Assembly: GCA_964596375.1 (NCBI GenBank)
Contig: CAZQTO010000032.1
Coordinates: 1-19,622, forward strand
From: UBA1543 sp964596375
GTDB lineage: Bacteria; Pseudomonadota; Zetaproteobacteria; Mariprofundales; Mariprofundaceae
DNA: 19,622 nt
Direction of reading: 5' to 3'
The position numbers were made by a program, and so were the translations under genes. The notes beneath the pieces were generated by a model. The model was not told the origin of the DNA and searched no databases. It saw nothing but the letters and a program-made list of their open reading frames with translations. Below, one piece after another: positions 15,516 through 19,622 of this stretch. How positions within the stretch are numbered: position 1 is the stretch's first letter; each line of letters begins with the position of its first letter.

Positions 15516-16978
15516 TCGTGCGCAGCCTGTATGCCCGGCTTGCCACCACGCTCGCCCTCACCCTTGGCTTTGCCGGCCTGATCTATGCGCTGTTTATTTT
15601 CTCCGCAGTGCAGAAAAACATCCAGCACGCCGACCAGTCGCTGAACCGCAATCTGGCCACGACCCTGGTCGCCGAACGCAATCTGGTGCGCGAAAACGAA
15701 CTGGATGAGAAGGCACTCAAAGAGACCTTTCAGGCCTATATGGATGTAAATCCGAGCATCGAGATCTATCTGATCGACCTCTCCGGCAAGATACTGTCGT
15801 TTTCAGCCGATCCCGGGCGCGTGCAGCGCACGCATGTGTCCCTCAAGCCAATCCACGCCTTTCTCAAGGAAGACGCCATGTTCCCCATCCTGGGCGACGA
15901 TCCGCGCGCCCCCGAGCGGCAGAAGGTTTTTTCGGTCACGCCCATTCCCTCCGCCGCCCACGCCAAGGGCTATCTGTATGTCATCCTCAGGGGGGAGGAA
16001 TACGACCGCGAGGAACAGTTCGCCCGCGACAAGGAGTTGCTCTATCTCAGCGGCTGGGTGATTGCTGTCGCCCTCGGCATCAGCCTGCTGATCGGCCTGC
16101 TGGTGTTTTATCCCCTCACCCGCCGCCTGCGCCGCCTCTCGGCACAAATCGATGATTTCCGCAAAAGCGATTTCAAGACCCCGCCGGACATCTCCCCCAA
16201 GGCAGGCGATGAGCTGAATCAGCTGGAAAGCAATATCCAGCTGATGGCGCAGCAGATCGTGCGCCAGTTCGAGCAGCTTTCGCAACAGGACACACAGCGC
16301 CGCGACCTGTTCGCCAGCCTGTCGCATGACCTGCGCACCCCGCTGGCCACCCTGCATGGCTACCTTGAGACGCTGCAACTCAAATCAGACAGGCTGACGA
16401 CGGAGGAGCGCGAGAAATACCTGGCGCGCGCCCTGCAGTTCAGCAATCGCATGAAAATGCTGGTGGACGAGCTGTTCGAGATGGCCAAGCTCGATTCCAT
16501 TCAGGATGCGCCGCATACCGAGCCCTTCTCCCTGCCGGAGCTGGTGCAGGATGTGTTGCAGCAGTTCGAACCGGCCGCCGAGAAGGCCGGGGTGAAGCTG
16601 CACATGTCGGGCGATACCGAGCTGCCGTTTTTTGATGGCAACATCGGCATGATGCAGCGCGTGTTCGAGAATCTGGTGTCCAACGCGCTGCGCCACGTCG
16701 GGAAAGGCGACAGCATCACCGTCTCCCTGCGCGCTGCCGATCAGCAGATTGACGTGACGGTGTCCGATACCGGCTGCGGCATCGAGGCCGGGGAACTGAG
16801 CAAGATTTTCGACCCCCTGTATCAGGTGAACAACTCGCATCGTGGCGGCGAACATTCGGGCCTGGGCCTGGCCATCGTGCGGCGCATCCTGCAACTGCAC
16901 GGCAGCGACATTCATGTCACCAGTGAAGTCGGCCAGGGAACCAGCTTCACCTTCTCACTAAAAACCTCGGCCAAGTAA
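15512..16978 (+). CDS. Membrane sensor histidine kinase (HAMP-HisKA-HATPase)
   Basis: 488 residues from the ATG that overlaps the regulator stop. Transmembrane helices lie at about 12-33 and 180-201 and enclose a periplasmic sensor region of about 145 residues with no cysteine and no recognised fold. HAMP follows at about 200-255. The HisKA H-box is SHDLRTPLATLHGY with His272. HATPase motifs follow: NLVSNALRH (N), DTGCGI (G1), IFDPLYQ (F) and GGEHSGLGLAIVRRI (G2). All catalytic elements are intact. The periplasmic placement of the sensor suits a signal from the same compartment as MsrAB, the thioredoxin-like protein and the Met-rich protein, but the actual signal is unknown. Confidence 0.95.
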   Translation: MIVRSLYARLATTLALTLGFAGLIYALFIFSAVQKNIQHADQSLNRNLATTLVAERNLVRENELDEKALKETFQAYMDVNPSIEIYLIDLSGKILSFSADPGRVQRTHVSLKPIHAFLKEDAMFPILGDDPRAPERQKVFSVTPIPSAAHAKGYLYVILRGEEYDREEQFARDKELLYLSGWVIAVALGISLLIGLLVFYPLTRRLRRLSAQIDDFRKSDFKTPPDISPKAGDELNQLESNIQLMAQQIVRQFEQLSQQDTQRRDLFASLSHDLRTPLATLHGYLETLQLKSDRLTTEEREKYLARALQFSNRMKMLVDELFEMAKLDSIQDAPHTEPFSLPELVQDVLQQFEPAAEKAGVKLHMSGDTELPFFDGNIGMMQRVFENLVSNALRHVGKGDSITVSLRAADQQIDVTVSDTGCGIEAGELSKIFDPLYQVNNSHRGGEHSGLGLAIVRRILQLHGSDIHVTSEVGQGTSFTFSLKTSAK

Positions 16979-17111
16979 GTATAAATAACGTCTTCGGTCG
17001 GACGTCTCATTCGGACAGCGGTTTCACTGAGGTGTATTGCAAGGCTTGACCCCAAATGCGCCGCTTGAGCGCTGGGCTTGGGCGACTACTCGAAGATTCT
17101 GTCTTTTACCC

Positions 17112-17330
17112 TTATGGTTTCCGCCACTGATTTGGGCTTCCTGTATCTGTATCTCGAACTCGCTCAACATGAATGGCTGCATTTGGGTTCAATTCTTTCG
17201 CACGTTCAATTGCTTCCTCTTGCGTTGCTGCAACTGCGCTAGCCCGTTCAGCATTTGCCTTTAGAACAACATAACTACCATCTGGTCGACGCTCTATAAA
17301 CAGGTTGTTGCTATCTTTATTATCGCTCAT
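17112..17330 (-). CDS. DUF2188-like small protein
   Basis: 72 residues, no signal peptide or membrane segment. The central part (RRPDGSYVVLKANAERASA, then TQEEAIERAKEL and AAIHVER) follows the DUF2188 pattern: a short beta strand with PDG, a basic/alanine stretch, and an EEAIERA helix. No biochemical role of the family is established to my knowledge. The start has a clear AAGGAG site. It is the last gene of a minus-strand unit, 23 nt after the HU-LysM gene. Confidence 0.75.
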   Translation of the reverse strand: MSDNKDSNNLFIERRPDGSYVVLKANAERASAVAATQEEAIERAKELNPNAAIHVERVRDTDTGSPNQWRKP

Positions 17331-17353
17331 GGTTCACTCCTTTATTTCTTGTT

Positions 17354-18292
17354 CTATTTGTTGAACCCGCGAGCAGCAACCGTCGCAAACTCTGCGGCTA
17401 ATGGATTGTCGAGTTTCCGGTAATCGTCGGCGACGATTCGGTATGCATTCGCTTTCAATTGGAGGTCTGCGGCCTTGGGACTGTTCACACTACCGGCCAG
17501 CGCGGGTATCCGCAGTGTGACCCCGATATCGATGAAGTCCGGGTTAAGACGAGACAGCTCTGGTCTGTTTTCCGCATAGATAACCGGCCACCAAAAGGGA
17601 TCGCCCCATGTGGTCGCAGCAATCGACCACAGCGTATCACCGGAGGACACGCTAACCACTGTCGCCGTAGCCTTTGCCGTTGGGGGGGGAGACTCTGCGG
17701 GAGCCGCGGCTACGATAGCGGGCGAACGGATGGCTTGCTCTGCGGGAGCGGTGCTTAAAGTAGCGGGCGCAGGGGCACCTTTAACGGGAGCTTCGTAAAC
17801 GGGGCTCGCCAGTTCGACCTTAGCCGATGCCTTCTCTGGTGGCACCACGGTCGCATCTTGAGTGAACATCTGACTCTTTGTGCCGATGCCAAGCACGATC
17901 AGCAGCAATGCAAGCAGCACCAGCAAGATCCAGACGCCGGTTCTGGTACGCCATGTGGTTTTGTCCTCGGTGAGTTCCCTGATTCGCAGCTGACGGAAAG
18001 GCGCATTGACAGCAAAACGCAGTGCGCTGAAGGGGCGAAAGTGGACACGCGAGTGCTCGGGAATCGTTAACGGCGCGCCGGAGTTGGGATCGTGCCCCGC
18101 CTGTTCATCAACATGGGTCGTATGGAAACGGCCAAAGTGATACAGAGGAATTTCGCCGCCCGTCTCCAATTCCTCACTGATGGTCTTGGCGAGCTGGTGG
18201 ATATAGGTATCTGCTTCGACACTACTGACCTTGGCACGCCTGGCCACCAGCTCCGTAAAGGCATGGAGCGTTATCTTGTTGTCGTCGCTCAT
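17354..18292 (-). CDS. HU-domain / transmembrane / LysM protein, possible DNA-to-cell-wall tether
   Basis: 312 residues in an unusual order. Residues 1-95 are HU/IHF-like (helical start, GGEIPLYHFGRFHTTH, then PNSGAPLTIPEHSRVHFRPF, the HU arm pattern). A basic stretch and one membrane helix follow at about 119-137. Next come an Ala/Pro-rich linker (about 150-210) and a LysM domain (about 213-263: SSGDTLWSIAATTWGDPFWW to LRIPAL). A helical tail of about 45 residues ends the protein. Expected topology is HU in the cytoplasm and LysM in the periplasm on peptidoglycan. HU domains joined to membrane helices and wall-binding domains have been described in comparative genomics, so the architecture is rare rather than unique. 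The start overlaps the stop of the small HU gene by 4 nt (ATGA). Confidence 0.85.
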   Translation of the reverse strand: MSDDNKITLHAFTELVARRAKVSSVEADTYIHQLAKTISEELETGGEIPLYHFGRFHTTHVDEQAGHDPNSGAPLTIPEHSRVHFRPFSALRFAVNAPFRQLRIRELTEDKTTWRTRTGVWILLVLLALLLIVLGIGTKSQMFTQDATVVPPEKASAKVELASPVYEAPVKGAPAPATLSTAPAEQAIRSPAIVAAAPAESPPPTAKATATVVSVSSGDTLWSIAATTWGDPFWWPVIYAENRPELSRLNPDFIDIGVTLRIPALAGSVNSPKAADLQLKANAYRIVADDYRKLDNPLAAEFATVAARGFNK

Positions 18293-18594
18293 GTCGGCGT
18301 ACCTGCTTCGTCCGATTCGATATCGTAAACTTCTTCACGGAGCAATGTGCCCGTGCGAAACACCGGCACGCGCCGTTTCGGAAAAAGCGCAAAGTCATCA
18401 CTGACTGGCCGATAACCCCGGTGCTCGTCGTACGTCGCCGTGTCGAAGGTGCCAAGGTGCGGGATGGTTACCGCGTGTCCGACCCGGAGCAGGTCACGAA
18501 TCTCCCGCAGTGTTGCTCTCAATAAACGCTGCGACAGCGTGTTCGTTATGCCCAACTCCGATGCAACTTTTTCAATAAGCTCAGCTTGATCCAT
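18289..18594 (-). CDS. Small HU/IHF-family DNA-binding protein
   Basis: 101 residues, close to the usual HU length. MDQAELIEKVASELGI and the following helix match the HU dimerisation part. VTIPHLGTFDTATYDEHRGY and FPKRRVPVFRTGTLLREEVY correspond to the beta-arm region, but GRNPxTG is replaced by EHRGYRPVSDD, so DNA contacts may differ from canonical HU. No ribosome site is visible, and an in-frame TGA lies upstream without another start. A TATAAT sits 7 nt before the ATG, so the mRNA may be leaderless. It is translationally coupled to the HU-TM-LysM gene and may form heterodimers with that protein's HU domain. Confidence 0.85.
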   Translation of the reverse strand: MDQAELIEKVASELGITNTLSQRLLRATLREIRDLLRVGHAVTIPHLGTFDTATYDEHRGYRPVSDDFALFPKRRVPVFRTGTLLREEVYDIESDEAGTPT

Positions 18595-18601
18595 GGAAAT
18601 A

Positions 18602-18607
18602 ATTATA
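18602..18607 (-). promoter_or_regulatory. -10 box for the HU operon, possibly giving a leaderless mRNA
   Basis: Minus-strand TATAAT is followed by TATTTCC and then the ATG of the HU gene. Transcription would therefore be expected to begin at or next to the A of the start codon. No good -35 box is seen at 16-18 nt. Confidence 0.4.
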
Positions 18608-18648
18608 ATGAATGTTCAATAATAGTTCTGTCTGCTGGCGTACATAGT

Positions 18649-18686
18649 AAGAATAGGGGTCACGAAGAAAAAGAATAGGGGTCAGG
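18649..18686. repeat. Tandem repeat aagaataggggtca
   Basis: aagaataggggtcacg (18649-18664) and aagaataggggtcagg (18671-18686) have a 22-bp period. The second is complementary, with one mismatch in 13, to CCTGACACCTATT at 18728-18740, forming an inverted pair with the adjacent dispersed repeat. Confidence 0.7.
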
Positions 18687-18687
18687 T

Positions 18688-18759
18688 CTTGTTTCGCGCA
18701 TAGTAACCCCCTCTAACGAAAAGGTTCCTGACACCTATTTCCTCTGACACCTATTTCCT
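18688..18759. repeat. Dispersed repeat, copy A
   Basis: This runs from cttgtttcgc through taaccccctct and gaaaaggttc and ends in two tandem 16-mers ctgacacctatttcct. It matches copy B at 19514-19585. Weaker similarity continues to a shared gctcaacacc at 18789-18798. The ggtgtcagg-type motif is reminiscent of sequences found beside REP-associated (Y1) transposases, but no transposase gene is present here. Confidence 0.8.
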
Positions 18760-19042
18760 TGAAACACACCCCTTTCTGCCATCGCCAAGCTCAACACCCC
18801 CCACGAGGAGCACCGCCGCACCGGAATATTGACCGTATGCCTCTTCTTGACCGACATCTCGACCCATCCAGTCGTGGCCTTATGGATGACAAGTTATGTG
18901 CACTAACAGACAGACGACCATGCTCGTTTTTGCCAGTCTGACATTGTGAACCCGCCCTGCCTGCAACCCTTACCTCTCGGTAGTCAACGCAGATGGGAAG
19001 TCGGCAAAGTGCCGCTATACGTAGTCTCAAGGAGTTACGAAA

Positions 19043-19192
19043 ATGCTCGAAACAATTGCTATTATCTTATTTGTTCTTTGGGTGCTTGGATTGGTTTCCG
19101 CGCATACGTTGGGTGGATTTATTCACGTCCTTTTGGTGTTGGCGATCATCGTCGTATTGGTGCGTGTGATCCAGGGACGACGAGTGCTCTAG
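19043..19192 (+). CDS. lmo0937-family small membrane protein
   Basis: 49 residues, very hydrophobic: MLETIAIILFVLWVLGLV forms helix 1, HTLGGFIHVLLV and the following Ile/Val run form helix 2, and the C-terminus is the basic VIQGRRVL. The GGFIHxLLVLA core and the RVIQGRR end are characteristic of the lmo0937 (DUF5670) family. These are abundant, stress-associated membrane peptides of unknown mechanism. The ribosome site AAGGAG lies 8 nt upstream. It probably forms an operon with the 70-residue membrane protein 36 nt downstream. Confidence 0.82.
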   Translation: MLETIAIILFVLWVLGLVSAHTLGGFIHVLLVLAIIVVLVRVIQGRRVL

Positions 19193-19228
19193 AGCTCTAC
19201 AGCGTTTGCATTACTAAGGAGTCAGGAA

Positions 19229-19441
19229 ATGAACATGACAAGAAGCTTAGCCATTGTGCTTATCGTAGCTGGCAGCCTGGGCTTGATCTATGGGGGTTTC
19301 ACTTACACCAAAGACACGCACACGGCCAATGTAGGCGCATTAGAGTTGACGGTGAAGGATACGGAAACTGTCAATGTGCCGATATGGCTTGGCGTGGGTG
19401 CGATAGTGGCAGGTGGTTTATTGCTGCTTATGCGTAAATAA
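19229..19441 (+). CDS. Small two-helix membrane protein of unknown function
   Basis: 70 residues. Helix 1 spans about 5-23 (LAIVLIVAGSLGLIYGG) and helix 2 about 51-67 (PIWLGVGAIVAGGLLLLM). They are joined by a polar loop of about 27 residues rich in Thr, with KDTHTANVGALELTVKDTET. The ends are short and basic. Similar small proteins occur beside stress genes in several bacteria, but I cannot assign a named family with confidence. A clear AAGGAG site precedes the ATG. The adjacent lmo0937-type gene suggests a shared, stress-linked envelope role. Confidence 0.75.
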   Translation: MNMTRSLAIVLIVAGSLGLIYGGFTYTKDTHTANVGALELTVKDTETVNVPIWLGVGAIVAGGLLLLMRK

Positions 19442-19442
19442 C

Positions 19443-19466
19443 CCCTTAATCCGGAACCACTAAGGG
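19443..19466 (+). terminator. Weak hairpin after the small membrane-protein operon
   Basis: CCCTTA and TAAGGG pair perfectly over 6 bp around a 12-nt loop directly after the stop codon. There is no good T-run, so terminator function is uncertain. Confidence 0.3.
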
Positions 19467-19513
19467 AGAAATCTTTGGGCAGCAGTTGGTGCGGGTATTG
19501 GCTTGATGCTTGG

Positions 19514-19585
19514 CTTGTTTCGCACCTGGTAACCCCCTCTACCGAAAAGGTTCCTGACACCTGTTTTTCTGACACCTGTTTTTCC
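19514..19585. repeat. Dispersed repeat, copy B
   Basis: Same element as copy A (18688-18759): cttgtttcgc, taaccccctct, cgaaaaggttcctgacacct. Its 3' end is two tandem 15-mers ctgacacctgttttt. gctcaacacc recurs at 19613-19622, at nearly the same distance as in copy A. The element therefore probably continues past the window edge. Confidence 0.8.
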
Positions 19586-19622
19586 CGGCCATTAGCCGCG
19601 CCGCCAGAAACGGCTCAACACC

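Larger units (their letters stand above)
18595..19042. other. 448-nt intergenic region, repeat-rich at its left end
   Basis: It holds the likely promoter of the HU operon (18602-18607), a tandem aagaataggggtca pair, and the first copy of a dispersed repeat. From about 18800 to 19000 I see no gene; the short open frames there have no family-like sequence. A small perfect hairpin (CGGCA-aag-TGCCG, 19002-19014) precedes the lmo0937-type gene. No RNA gene was recognised. Confidence 0.6.

Noticed and set aside
16979..17111. ACGTC-ttcggtcg-GACGT hairpin after the kinase gene as a terminator
   Set aside because: Only five pairs and no T-run follow; not enough to call.
18759..18941. Short plus-strand open frame of 60 codons
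   Set aside because: It starts in the end of the dispersed repeat, has no ribosome site and no recognisable sequence; possibly a degraded fragment but unsupported.
18946..19437. Plus-strand open frame of 163 codons
   Set aside because: It runs out of frame through both small membrane-protein genes, each of which has its own AAGGAG site and typical membrane-protein sequence.

Overview
The window reads as a chromosomal segment of a Gram-negative, probably proteobacterial, oxygen-managing bacterium of medium-high GC. The basis is the lepA-lepB housekeeping pair, several genes with Sec-type signal peptides for a periplasm, an O2-sensitive 2-oxoacid:ferredoxin oxidoreductase, two bacteriohemerythrins, and large PAS/GGDEF/EAL proteins. 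A microaerophilic autotroph (for example a zetaproteobacterium) would fit, but I could not test this and hold it loosely.

Layout. (1) 1-2160, minus strand: the 5' part of lepB (signal peptidase I, running off the left edge), translationally coupled to lepA (EF4). (2) 2326-5417, plus strand: korA-korB, then a bacteriohemerythrin 45 nt downstream, closed by a hairpin terminator. (3) 5517-10970, minus strand: a two-gene c-di-GMP unit, a 1372-residue membrane PAS5-GAF-GGDEF-EAL protein followed by a PAS2-GGDEF cyclase. (4) 11234-11650, plus strand: a second bacteriohemerythrin, about 83% identical to the first. The two copies therefore flank the c-di-GMP genes as direct repeats. (5) 11680-16978: a probable envelope stress region. 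It has a secreted double Cys-rich (TRASH/YHS-like) protein, a secreted MsrA-MsrB fusion, a secreted thioredoxin-like protein, a secreted Met/Lys-rich repeat protein, and an OmpR-type response regulator with its histidine kinase. A conspicuous inverted pair of 7-4-7 direct-repeat boxes lies between the Met-rich gene and the regulator. (6) 17112-18594, minus strand: a three-gene unit of a small HU-family protein, an HU-TM-LysM protein, and a DUF2188-like protein. (7) 18600-19622: two diverged direct repeats flanking two tiny membrane-protein genes (an lmo0937-type protein and a 70-residue protein).

How it may work together. The strongest candidate for an undescribed system is the 12.4-17.0 kb module. 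A methionine-rich periplasmic protein could act as a sacrificial oxidant sink, MsrAB would reduce its Met sulfoxides, and the neighbouring thioredoxin-like protein would re-reduce MsrAB. The MsrAB MsrB domain has no visible resolving cysteine, so it would depend on such a partner. The adjacent two-component system may control the set. A second candidate is the HU-TM-LysM operon, which could physically link DNA to the cell wall. These are inferences from domain content and gene order; nothing was searched or computed.
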